A stretch of 6,642 nt of DNA, from assembly GCA_934278005.1 (NCBI GenBank), contig CAKQWG010000175.1, positions 1 through 6,642 on the forward strand. The letters run 5' to 3'. Both the position numbers and the translations under genes were made by a program. Each line of letters begins with the position of its first letter. The stretch's first letter is position 1. The notes under the pieces were generated by a model that saw only the letters and a list, made by a program, of their open reading frames with translations, searched no databases and had not been told where the DNA came from. Source of the stretch: an uncultured Pirellulaceae bacterium (GTDB lineage Bacteria > Planctomycetota > Planctomycetia > Pirellulales > Pirellulaceae). Positions 1-6,037 of the stretch are shown here, piece by piece.

Positions 1-90
1 CCTACCTCACTTAGCCCTACCTCACTTAGCCCTACCTCACTTGGCCCTATTCCACTTGGCCCTATTCCACTTAAACCTATTTCACTTAGC
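1..90. repeat. 15-bp tandem repeat array (six copies, open at left edge)
   Basis: Six contiguous 15-bp units begin at 1, 16, 31, 46, 61 and 76. The unit is CCTACCTCACTTAGC, with variants such as CCTATTCCACTTGGC. The first two copies are identical and copies diverge towards position 90, as expected at the edge of an array that continues outside the window. Because 15 is a multiple of three, reading frames stay open through the array on both strands. The minus strand would read LSEVG-like pentapeptides. I see no start codon with a ribosome binding site feeding such a frame, so I treat the array as a non-coding minisatellite. Confidence 0.9.
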
Positions 91-189
91 CCAGAGGGCG
101 ACATATCCCTGCCGGTGGCGTCAGCCACCGGTTGCCAGGTCCATAACTGTCCTAGCCATGACCTGCCCGAGCCCGGAGGGCGACACATC
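89..189. repeat. Two copies of a dispersed GAGGGCGACA-type repeat motif
   Basis: The 19-base motif GCCCRGAGGGCGACAYATC occurs at 89-107 and again at 171-189, 82 bp apart, with two differences between copies. Each copy contains a small GCCC-N3-GGGC palindrome. The first copy is followed by a strong hairpin at 112-131. The second ends 6 bp before the aldehyde dehydrogenase stop codon (196-198, minus strand). From memory, motifs of this form, coupled to a 'GGTGGCGTCAGCCACC' type palindrome, are scattered through Rhodopirellula-like genomes. This is recall, not a search result. Confidence 0.7.
112..131 (-). terminator. Strong hairpin downstream of the operon, possible terminator
   Basis: A perfect 8-bp inverted repeat, CCGGTGGC and GCCACCGG, encloses a 4-base loop (120-123). 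It lies 64 bp past the stop codon of the last gene of the minus-strand operon, so it is placed to end or protect the transcript. No T-tract follows on the minus strand, so it is not a classical intrinsic terminator. It may instead be the palindromic core of the dispersed repeat around it. The hairpin is seen directly; the role is inference. Confidence 0.4.
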
Positions 190-195
190 AAATTC

Positions 196-1656
196 CTACT
201 TCACCCCTGGATCGCCCAAGATCCACAAATCTTCAACCAAACTGCATCGACGCTCCCGAGTGAAGGTCAGCGGCGATGTGACGCCTTCACCCGTTGGGCC
301 AGCGATGGAGAACGACAGGTATCCTTCGCCGCCCAATCCCAGTGCGGCCATGCACGGACCGTTCTTAACAAACAGCGTCGTATCCAACATGCGGCCCATC
401 TTGGTCATATTGCGCACGTCGCGCGTGTGGATCAGAGCGGTATGGCGATAGCCGTGTTCGTAGTGCTTGGCCAATTCAATGGCGTGATCGACATCGCGGC
501 AGCGAACAAATGGAATGAAGGGCATCATTTGTTCGATGTCTACGAACGGATGATCGGCTGGCGTTTCGCCGTACAGCAATTCCGTCTTGGGATCCACCGT
601 AACGCCCGCTGCCTCAGCCAATTTCGCAGCGTCCTGACCAAGCAGCGCCTTGGTGGGAGCCAGATGTTTATGACTTCCCTCGCCAACTTCATGAAAGGCG
701 GCCTCGGTCAGACGCGCGATCTGCGCGGCGTTCAACGGCACGGCGCCAGCGCGTTGCATGGCGGACATCAACGCGTCGAACACCGAGCCGACCACGAACA
801 CTTCCTTCTCAGAAATGCACAGCAGATTATTGTCGTACGAGGCACCAGCGATGATGCAGCGCGCGGCGCGATCCAAATCTGCGGTCTCGTCGACCACCAC
901 GGGCGGGTTGCCCGGACCAGCCACGATGGCACGCTTGCCACTATTTAGCGCAGCCCGTCCTACCGCGGGACCGCCGGTCACGCAAATTAAATTCACGTCG
1001 CGATTGGTGAAGATGCTGTTGGCGGTCTCCAGCGTTGGCTCGGTGATGACGCAGATCAAATTATCGATCCCAATGTCAGCCGCGATGGCCTGATTGAACC
1101 GTTTGACCCCTTCGGCGGCTACCAAGCGCCCGCTCGGATGCGGATTGACGACCACCGCATTGCCCCCGGCGATCATACTGACGGCGTTACCAGTGATCGT
1201 GGGCAGTGAATGGGTTACGGGCGTGATGGCGCCGATGACTCCAAACGGAGCGTGCTCGATAACGGCCAGTCCTTTGTCGCCACTATAAGCCTGAGTGGTC
1301 AAGAACTCGGTGCCGGGGGCAAAGCGGCCCAAGGTTTCCAGTTTGGCGATCTTGTGGTCGAGCCGCCCGATCTTGGTTTCGTTCATCTCCATCGTCCCCA
1401 GCTCGACCGCTTGGCTGATCGAAATGCGACGGATGTGCTCGATCGCCTTCTTGCGATCTTCCATGGGACGGGTGCGCAGTTGTTCAAATGCGGTCCGCGC
1501 CGCCGAGACGGCTTGCTTGGCACAAGTGAACAGACCGTGCTTGCCCTGGGCACCGCTATTGCCGCCACGGACGCTTCCGGTGGCCGCCTGGCCGCTGCGG
1601 ACCTCCTGAATAACCTGGCTCACAACGCTGCGGATGAACTCTTCGCTGATTTGCAT
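196..1656 (-). CDS. BMC-associated CoA-acylating aldehyde dehydrogenase (PduP/EutE-like)
   Basis: This 486-residue enzyme would oxidise an aldehyde (lactaldehyde or propionaldehyde class) with NAD+ and CoA to acyl-CoA inside the microcompartment. Residues 1-21 form an amphipathic helix (MQISEEFIRSVVSQVIQEV) typical of encapsulation peptides. A Gly/Ser-rich linker follows to about residue 42, then the ALDH core. Family signatures include PFGVIGAITP (137-146), TGGPAVGRAA (227-236), AGPGNPPVVVDETADL (246-261), the catalytic Cys280 in NNLLCISEK, and LGLGGEGY followed by AGPTGEGVTSP near the C-terminus. Length fits PduP/EutE plus the targeting extension. The ATG is preceded by AGGA at 10-base spacing and lies 18 bases after the BMC-P stop, so it is the last operon gene seen here. 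Exact aldehyde specificity cannot be read from sequence. Confidence 0.95.
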   Translation of the reverse strand: MQISEEFIRSVVSQVIQEVRSGQAATGSVRGGNSGAQGKHGLFTCAKQAVSAARTAFEQLRTRPMEDRKKAIEHIRRISISQAVELGTMEMNETKIGRLDHKIAKLETLGRFAPGTEFLTTQAYSGDKGLAVIEHAPFGVIGAITPVTHSLPTITGNAVSMIAGGNAVVVNPHPSGRLVAAEGVKRFNQAIAADIGIDNLICVITEPTLETANSIFTNRDVNLICVTGGPAVGRAALNSGKRAIVAGPGNPPVVVDETADLDRAARCIIAGASYDNNLLCISEKEVFVVGSVFDALMSAMQRAGAVPLNAAQIARLTEAAFHEVGEGSHKHLAPTKALLGQDAAKLAEAAGVTVDPKTELLYGETPADHPFVDIEQMMPFIPFVRCRDVDHAIELAKHYEHGYRHTALIHTRDVRNMTKMGRMLDTTLFVKNGPCMAALGLGGEGYLSFSIAGPTGEGVTSPLTFTRERRCSLVEDLWILGDPGVK

Positions 1657-1674
1657 GAGTATGGATTCCTGAGT

Positions 1675-1983
1675 TTAATTTTTGCGGTTGTAGACTTGTT
1701 GTTTTTCGATGTTGACCGAATCGACGATGCCGATCACCGTGCAGTCGATCGGCAGCTTTTGTGTTTCTGGGGTGAAGCGTGCACTGCTGCCTTGAACGAT
1801 CAATACAAAGTCTTCGACACCTGCGCCGAGCATATCTACGGCAACAAACGTGCGACCTGTCGTCGTCAGCTTGTCGCGGGCCGCGTCGAGACGATAGGGT
1901 TCGACGACGAGCAGCTTTTGACCACGCATCGATTCAACCTTTTCAGTTGAAACGATCGAGCCGATAACTTTGGCAACAAACAT
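1675..1983 (-). CDS. BMC-P vertex shell protein (EutN/CcmL family)
   Basis: This 102-residue protein forms pentamers that cap the vertices of the icosahedral BMC shell. The whole length matches the EutN/CcmL fold: VIGSIVSTEK near the N-terminus (7-15), VAVDMLGAG (48-55), VLIVQGSSAR (60-69) and the closing VIGIVD (83-88). The usual length is 85-105 residues. The ATG has AAAGG seven bases upstream. The gene starts 24 bases after the kinase stop and ends 18 bases before the dehydrogenase start, so it is very likely co-translated with both. It is the only BMC-P gene in the window; from memory, characterised planctomycete loci carry several. It therefore may be the only vertex protein, or others lie elsewhere. 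Confidence 0.96.
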   Translation of the reverse strand: MFVAKVIGSIVSTEKVESMRGQKLLVVEPYRLDAARDKLTTTGRTFVAVDMLGAGVEDFVLIVQGSSARFTPETQKLPIDCTVIGIVDSVNIEKQQVYNRKN

Positions 1984-2007
1984 GGGAACACCTTTGAGTT
2001 GACGGGC

Positions 2008-3246
2008 TTAGTGCCCCAGGGCGGCGAGCGTCTGTCGCGCGACAATGAGTTCTTCGTTGGTGGGGATGATCCAAATTTGGCTACGACTGCCGGGGGCATC
2101 CAGTCGCGACTCTCCATGCAGCGATTGGTTCTTTTGCGAATCCAGTGCGAAGCCCAGTTCCTCCAAACCTGCACACACCGCGGCGCGAATTTGCCGTCCG
2201 TTCTCGCCGATGCCACCGGTGAATACCAAGGCATCGCAGCCACCCAAGGCGACCAGCATACCGCCCAGTTGTCGGCGAATTTCAGCCACGTAAACATCCA
2301 GCGCAAGCCGCGCATCGACGTTGCCCGTGCCGGCTGCCGCTTCCAGGTCGCGAATGTCGCTGCTGACACCTCCCGATAAGCCCAACAAGCCAGCTTGAGT
2401 GGCCAAGGCGGAAAGCATCTGCGGCAGGTCCATCCCGGCGTGCTCCATCAGCATCGGCAGGCAAAACGGATCCAGGTCCCCCACGCGATTGTTTTGCGGC
2501 AACCCCGACTGCGGGCTCATGCCCATCGTCGTCGCCACGCTCTTGCCCGCTGCGATCGCGCACAGACTGCTCGACCCGCCCAAGTGACACGATATCACTC
2601 GCGCGTCGCTACGCCCCAGCAATTCGCTGCTGCGCAAGGCGATGTAGCGATGGCTGGCGCCGTGAAAGCCCCACTTGCGAATCGGCAACGCATCGCTCCA
2701 CTGCTTGGGCAGCGCGTAGCGATGCCAAGCCTCAGGGATCGTGCGGTGAAAGTCGGTTTCGAATGCTGCTACCAACGGAATGTTGGGAACCGTAGCCGAC
2801 AATTGTCGCATCGCGGCCAAGTAGGGCGGATTGTGGGCCGGGGCAACCGAAGTCACTTCGTCCATAGCCGCCAACAATTCGTCGTCGACGCGGAACACAC
2901 CTTGCAATCGCCCGGCATGTACAGCCTTGAAGCCAATAGCGGCAATCTCTTCGGCATTTTCCAAGCAACCGTTCTCAGGATCGGTCAACTGTCCAATGCA
3001 CGCCTGGACCGCTACCCCATGATGAGGTACCGACATCTCCAACGCGCCGCGGTAATCTCCAATTTGCACCGTGCACGGACTGCTGGGCGAACCGATGCGT
3101 TCGACCCCACCCCGCGCCAACTGTCGCGCCGAACTTCCCAGCGAGTTCTCTGAACCCGTTGGGCCGCCGCTCGATAGCTCGTCGGACATATCGAACAATC
3201 GATACTTAAAGCTGGTCGAACCTAAATTCGCGACTAAAACCTTCAT
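2008..3246 (-). CDS. ackA: Acetate/propionate kinase, divergent BMC-associated AckA
   Basis: This 412-residue ASKHA-fold kinase would convert acyl-phosphate plus ADP to the carboxylic acid plus ATP, after PduL. Motifs in order: NLGSTSFK (7-14, phosphate loop), GFKAVHAG (105-112), FETDFHRTIP (162-171), KWGFHGASH (191-199), HLGGSSS (221-227), NNRVGDLDP (252-260), FTGGIGENG (342-350) and TNEEL (396-400). Compared with the Methanosarcina thermophila enzyme as I recall it, Arg91 is Lys107, Asp148 is Glu163 and Asn211 is Gly224, whereas His180, His208 and Arg241 are kept. The start at 3246 is chosen over an upstream in-frame ATG (3318) because it has AGGAG five bases upstream, begins with the family-typical MKVLV, and the upstream segment forms hairpins. 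No frameshift or stop interrupts it. Substrate (acetate or propionate) is open. Confidence 0.92.
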   Translation of the reverse strand: MKVLVANLGSTSFKYRLFDMSDELSSGGPTGSENSLGSSARQLARGGVERIGSPSSPCTVQIGDYRGALEMSVPHHGVAVQACIGQLTDPENGCLENAEEIAAIGFKAVHAGRLQGVFRVDDELLAAMDEVTSVAPAHNPPYLAAMRQLSATVPNIPLVAAFETDFHRTIPEAWHRYALPKQWSDALPIRKWGFHGASHRYIALRSSELLGRSDARVISCHLGGSSSLCAIAAGKSVATTMGMSPQSGLPQNNRVGDLDPFCLPMLMEHAGMDLPQMLSALATQAGLLGLSGGVSSDIRDLEAAAGTGNVDARLALDVYVAEIRRQLGGMLVALGGCDALVFTGGIGENGRQIRAAVCAGLEELGFALDSQKNQSLHGESRLDAPGSRSQIWIIPTNEELIVARQTLAALGH

Positions 3247-3251
3247 CCTGG

Positions 3252-3256
3252 CTCCT
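3252..3256 (-). promoter_or_regulatory. Ribosome binding site that fixes the ackA start
   Basis: AGGAG on the minus strand, five bases before the ATG at 3246. It supports the short form of the kinase over the in-frame ATG at 3318, which would add 24 residues of Ser/Pro-rich sequence not seen in the family. Confidence 0.75.
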
Positions 3257-3301
3257 GCTGGGATTGGTGTTGAGCGTTGCAGTGGGGAGCTACTTGACCC
3301 G

Positions 3302-3336
3302 GCGTCTGACCTGAGCAAGACGCGCGGGCTGCCCGC
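3302..3336 (-). promoter_or_regulatory. Two consecutive hairpins between the second BMC-H gene and ackA
   Basis: Two back-to-back inverted repeats lie in the 95-base gap. GCGTCT (3302-3307) pairs with AGACGC (3318-3323) across a 10-base loop. GCGGG (3324-3328) pairs with CCCGC (3332-3336) across three bases. The second hairpin begins 5 bases after the BMC-H stop codon. Neither is followed by a T-run on the minus strand, so termination is less likely than a role in mRNA processing or 3'-end stability. Such an element could keep shell-protein mRNA more abundant than enzyme mRNA. The stems are seen; the role is inferred. Confidence 0.45.
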
Positions 3337-3341
3337 TGCAT

Positions 3342-3611
3342 CTACGAGAAAAAAGCTGTGGTGAGTCCCTCGGCTGGGCGTGGGATGATGTGGCTGCTGA
3401 CCAAATCGCCCACTTGCGAAGCCGCGCTGGCACCCGCTTCCACCGCCGCGCGAACGCTACCCACGTCGCCGCTAACGACCGTGGTTACCAGTCCACCGCC
3501 GATGTCGACGCGTTTGACGATTTCGACATTCGCTGCTTTGACCATCGCGTCGGTCGCTTCGATGAGCGCTAGCAGCCCCTTCGTTTCGATCAATCCAATT
3601 GCATTTTGCAT
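3342..3611 (-). CDS. BMC-H hexameric shell protein, second copy (DIGGG pore)
   Basis: This single-domain BMC shell protein of 89 residues forms hexamers that tile the facets of the compartment. The opening [20 protein letters not shown] (4-23) is the family hallmark. The predicted pore loop is VDIGGG (35-40), followed by [20 protein letters not shown] (41-60) and a C-terminal HIIPRP motif (74-79). Length is typical (about 90 residues). The ATG has a weak AGGG upstream. It lies 56 bases after the first BMC-H gene and is closely related to it, so the pair probably arose by duplication. The pore carries an Asp and an extra Gly where the other copy has KVGSG, so the two hexamers may pass different metabolites. 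Confidence 0.96.
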   Translation of the reverse strand: MQNAIGLIETKGLLALIEATDAMVKAANVEIVKRVDIGGGLVTTVVSGDVGSVRAAVEAGASAASQVGDLVSSHIIPRPAEGLTTAFFS

Positions 3612-3667
3612 TGTGCTACCCTAGGAAATAATTGAGTTTTATTCAGTGTGTAATTGGTGGCCAGCGA

Positions 3668-3970
3668 TTAGCCTACCGAGCTGTCTTTGTTGCCAACTTT
3701 GAGAACTTTGGACAAATCGCTGTGAGGTCGCGCGATGACTTGCACGCTGACGACTTCTCCCACGCGGCCGGCTGCCGCGGCACCGGCGTCGGTGGCTGCT
3801 TTGACTGCCGCCACGTCCCCAGTGACGAATGCGGAAACCAATCCGCTACCGACCTTGTCCCAGCCCAGGAACTGGACATTGGCGGCTTTCATCATGGCAT
3901 CGACCGCTTCGACCAGGGATACAAACCCCTTGGTCTCGATCATGCCCAACGCTTCATTGATCTGTGCCAT
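3668..3970 (-). CDS. BMC-H hexameric shell protein, first copy (KVGSG pore)
   Basis: This 100-residue BMC-domain protein forms the main hexameric facet tiles. It shows [20 protein letters not shown] (7-26), the pore loop KVGSG (39-43) close to the KIGSG of PduA and Eut[17 protein letters not shown] (48-63) and VIARPH (78-83), then a short charged tail ending KDSSVG. I take the start at 3970 rather than the in-frame ATG at 3997: GAGGAG stands 10 bases before 3970, and the family begins with this [13 protein letters not shown] sequence. The longer form would add a basic MPKTRRKSK. The gene follows pduL after 97 bases, a gap with a hairpin and T-tracts, so it may have its own expression control. 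Confidence 0.96.
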   Translation of the reverse strand: MAQINEALGMIETKGFVSLVEAVDAMMKAANVQFLGWDKVGSGLVSAFVTGDVAAVKAATDAGAAAAGRVGEVVSVQVIARPHSDLSKVLKVGNKDSSVG

Positions 3971-3980
3971 CTTCGATTTT

Positions 3981-3986
3981 CTCCTC
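3981..3986 (-). promoter_or_regulatory. Ribosome binding site of the first BMC-H gene
   Basis: GAGGAG on the minus strand, 10 bases before the ATG at 3970. It is the best Shine-Dalgarno match in the operon, consistent with high translation of a shell protein. It also lies inside the longer alternative frame from 3997, arguing against that start. Confidence 0.75.
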
Positions 3987-4029
3987 GTTTTTGGCATGGT
4001 TAGTTAGCTCCGAAATGAGCCATTCAAAA

Positions 4030-4073
4030 AGTTAAAAAGTTTTATGTTCGCACTAGTCGGCTACTCGCTAGTG
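4030..4073 (-). promoter_or_regulatory. Hairpin plus T-tracts at the pduL stop, possible partial terminator
   Basis: CACTAG (4051-4056) and CTAGTG (4068-4073) form a 6-bp inverted repeat that includes the pduL stop codon. Read on the minus strand, it is followed about 10 bases later by ACTTTTTAACTTTTTG, two T-tracts. The stem is short and the tract is not immediately adjacent, so full termination is doubtful. It could act as an attenuator or processing site separating pduL from the shell genes. The role is inference. Confidence 0.3.
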
Positions 4074-4784
4074 ACACTTGCACCCGCCCTGTGGCTTGAG
4101 CTCGACCTGCGTGGCCGCGTCCAGGTTGCAAGCGTTGCCTTCATCGGTATCGATATGCACCTCCAGCTTGGCGTGCGCGTCGGCGCGCACCAACAGGTCT
4201 TCAAAGGAGACGCTGCACTGCGGACTGGAGACTTTGAGAGTCATGAAGTCGCCGTTTTTGACACCGTAATAGGCGGCTTCTTCAAAGCTCATGTGCACGT
4301 GCCGCGCGGCCCGGATGACTCCCTGCCCAAGCGTCACCGTGCCAGCCGGTCCGACCAATACGCAGCCAGGCGTGTTGGCGATGTCGCCTGAGTGCCGCAC
4401 GGGGACCTGAATCCCCAGCGAGATAGCGTCGGTCAACGCCAGTTCCACTTGGCTGTGCGCGCGAGTGGGTCCCAACACCCGCACCTCGGGCAGCATCCGC
4501 TTGCGCGGGCCAACCAGCATGACGGTCTCCTGAGCGGCGTAGAAGCCATCTTGAAATAGCGGCTTGCCAGGCGTCAGCGTGTGGCCCTTGCCAAACAACT
4601 GCTCGACGTGTTCATCGGTCAAATGCACGTGCCGCGCAGAAATGCTGACTCGCAGTTGTGGCTTACCGCTCGGCAAGCCAACGGGAGCCACGGAATTGGC
4701 TGTCGCCTGCGCTTGCGAGACGCGTTGTACAATCTGGCGCACCAAGGCTTCGACTTGCTGACGATCGACGGTAGCTGCGGACAT
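4068..4784 (-). CDS. pduL: Phosphotransacylase PduL, BMC-encapsulated
   Basis: This 238-residue metal-dependent acyltransferase converts acyl-CoA and phosphate to acyl-phosphate and free CoA, recycling CoA for the aldehyde dehydrogenase within the shell. Residues about 5-25 ([20 protein letters not shown]) form an amphipathic encapsulation helix. Two beta-barrel domains follow, with the diagnostic histidine pairs SARHVHL (49-55) and AARHVHM (159-165). Also present are [17 protein letters not shown] (104-120), [12 protein letters not shown] (129-140) and [13 protein letters not shown] (207-219); these supply the metal and substrate ligands. The start at 4784 is preferred because the targeting helix begins there. 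An upstream in-frame ATG at 4871 overlaps the regulator stop (TAATG) but adds 29 residues with no family likeness. The tail ends GGCKCH, with two cysteines and a histidine. Confidence 0.94.
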   Translation of the reverse strand: MSAATVDRQQVEALVRQIVQRVSQAQATANSVAPVGLPSGKPQLRVSISARHVHLTDEHVEQLFGKGHTLTPGKPLFQDGFYAAQETVMLVGPRKRMLPEVRVLGPTRAHSQVELALTDAISLGIQVPVRHSGDIANTPGCVLVGPAGTVTLGQGVIRAARHVHMSFEEAAYYGVKNGDFMTLKVSSPQCSVSFEDLLVRADAHAKLEVHIDTDEGNACNLDAATQVELKPQGGCKCH

Positions 4785-4870
4785 AAAAATCTCGGAATTA
4801 TGAAAGGATTCGTCGTAGTGAGCTCTGACGGCGCATGTGAAGTGCGGTCCGCGAGAGCTTTGACAATGCA

Positions 4871-5854
4871 TTAGGGCTGATGGCAGTTGTGGTTGGCGGC
4901 CCCGCCGGGCAGGTCGGGCTCGCTGGGCAGGTCGGGCTCGCCGCCTGCCCCATGCTGCCGCGGTGAAGGATTAAGCGAGGAATCAGTTGAGGAATTGCGC
5001 GAGGAATCGCGTGTGTAGCCAATCGAGGAGTCGACTGCATTGTCCGGTGGGGAGTCGTGCAGCGAATCGGGCAGCGAATCGGGCGAGGAGAGGATCAGCT
5101 CTACGCCGGCGCAAGTCAGTCGCTCGCGCCAGCTTTCGCTCAGTCGCTGGTCGGTCACCACGCTATGGACTTGGTCCAGTGCGCACAGTCGGGCTAGCGA
5201 GCTTTTGCCGAACTTGCTGCTATCGGCCACCACGATGGTTTGGTCCGCGCAGCCCATCATGGCCCGCTCGGTCTCGACCAGTAGCAGGTTGCTGTTGTAG
5301 TAGCCCCGCGCGTCGGCACCGGCGATGCTCAGAAAAGCTTTTTGAACATTCAGCGAGGCTAGCATTTGATTGGCATACGGGCCCAGCGAGACGGCCGTGC
5401 GGCTGTGGACATAGCCACCCAGCAGCACCAAGTCGGCTTGATCGCTGGCGGCGAACAAATTGGCCACCGGAAGTGAATTGGTCACGATTTGCAAAGGTCG
5501 GCCTACCAACTGACGCGCGATTTCATAAGTAGTGCTGCCGCCATCGAGCAGCAATGTGTCGTGGTTTTCAATCAGTCGTGCGGCAGCCTGAGCGACATCT
5601 CGCTTGCCGTCCCAATCCCCGGCGCGGCGATCTTCGAACAACTGCAGCGAAGCTCCGCCACCCGTATAAAACACCCCGCCATGGGTCCGCTGCACCTCAC
5701 CCTCGGCCACCAGCGAATCCAAATCGCGGCGAATCGTCGACTCGCTCACCTCCAGCTCCGAACGCAAATCGGGAATGGACACAAAGCCCTGGCTGCGAAT
5801 CAACTCGCGCAATCGGGCCCGTCGCTCTTCCGCAGTTGCGTTACCACTGCTCAA
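4871..5854 (-). CDS. DeoR-family transcriptional regulator with extended C-terminal tail
   Basis: This is probably the local repressor of the operon, responding to a phosphorylated sugar intermediate. The N-terminal winged helix-turn-helix spans about 9-60, with [20 protein letters not shown] (26-45) as the DeoR signature. The sensor domain shows [16 protein letters not shown] (101-116), TNSL (125-128), LLGG (144-147) and VADSSKFGK (209-217), as in DeoR/GlpR proteins. The core ends near residue 257; about 70 further residues form a Ser/Asp/Pro-rich tail lacking in typical 250-260-residue members. The start is TTG at 5854, with GGGG 10 bases upstream. An in-frame TGA lies three codons before it, and the nearby ATG at 5864 is in another frame that stops after seven codons. 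The next gene, pduL, starts 86 bases downstream. Confidence 0.92.
   Translation of the reverse strand: MSSGNATAEERRARLRELIRSQGFVSIPDLRSELEVSESTIRRDLDSLVAEGEVQRTHGGVFYTGGGASLQLFEDRRAGDWDGKRDVAQAAARLIENHDTLLLDGGSTTYEIARQLVGRPLQIVTNSLPVANLFAASDQADLVLLGGYVHSRTAVSLGPYANQMLASLNVQKAFLSIAGADARGYYNSNLLLVETERAMMGCADQTIVVADSSKFGKSSLARLCALDQVHSVVTDQRLSESWRERLTCAGVELILSSPDSLPDSLHDSPPDNAVDSSIGYTRDSSRNSSTDSSLNPSPRQHGAGGEPDLPSEPDLPGGAANHNCHQP
4907..5082. repeat. Short tandem repeats inside the 3' end of the regulator gene
   Basis: Two 18-bp units of GGGCAGGTCGGGCTCGCY lie at 4907-4924 and 4925-4942. Two perfect 12-bp units GCAGCGAATCGG lie at 5059-5070 and 5071-5082. Several GAGGAATC-like elements sit between them. 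On the coding strand they give repeated EPDLP and PDSL motifs. This looks like replication-slippage expansion of the coding end, outside the conserved fold. Confidence 0.8.
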
Positions 5855-5950
5855 ATTCGCTCATCCCCTGCCGCATCAAGACCGAATCCCACCACGCGAT
5901 GAATCAATACTACCACACAAACGGCAGATTTCAATCGCCGCCATGCCGAA

Positions 5951-5978
5951 CTTCTAATCAAACTACCCAAATTGACAA
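5951..5978 (-). promoter_or_regulatory. Candidate sigma70-type promoter for the operon
   Basis: On the minus strand TTGTCA (5978-5973, one mismatch to TTGACA) is followed after 16 bases by TAGAAG (5956-5951, four of six to TATAAT). This gives a leader of roughly 90 bases before the TTG start at 5854. The local sequence is A/T-richer than the genes. The match is weak and planctomycete promoters are poorly defined, so this is a suggestion only. Confidence 0.25.
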
Positions 5979-6020
5979 GCACTGCTACAAACCCGGCACA
6001 ATCCCCGTCACAGCCCAGCG

Positions 6021-6037
6021 ACTGCGTGCCACGCAGT
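6021..6037. promoter_or_regulatory. Palindrome upstream of the regulator, possible operator
   Basis: ACTGCGT-GCC-ACGCAGT is a perfect inverted repeat with 7-bp arms. A second pair, AGCGAC (6017-6022) and GTCGCT (6051-6056), overlaps and encloses it. The position, upstream of the candidate promoter and just before the repeat array, suits an operator for the DeoR-type protein, but it could equally be the end of an unrelated repeat or transcript. No second copy of the palindrome was noticed before pduL. Confidence 0.3.

Noticed and set aside
115..948. Long plus-strand frame opposite the aldehyde dehydrogenase
   Set aside because: It is antisense to a gene with clear family motifs and shows no recognisable domain. 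Similar plus-strand frames at 1210-1950, 2395-3153 and 4987-5532 were rejected for the same reason.
3247..3318. 24-residue N-terminal extension of the acetate kinase
   Set aside because: The family begins at MKVLV; a good AGGAG site precedes the ATG at 3246, and the upstream segment forms a hairpin.
4797..4802. CATAAT as a -10 box for pduL on the minus strand
   Set aside because: No acceptable -35 box lies 16-18 bases upstream, and it sits only 12 bases before the start codon.
4785..4871. 29-residue N-terminal extension of PduL from the ATG overlapping the regulator stop
   Set aside because: The extension has no family likeness, and the encapsulation helix starts right after the ATG at 4784. 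Translational coupling remains possible but is not supported.
5972..5977. Perfect TTGACA on the plus strand as a rightward promoter
   Set aside because: No -10 box at the right spacing, and no plus-strand gene follows.
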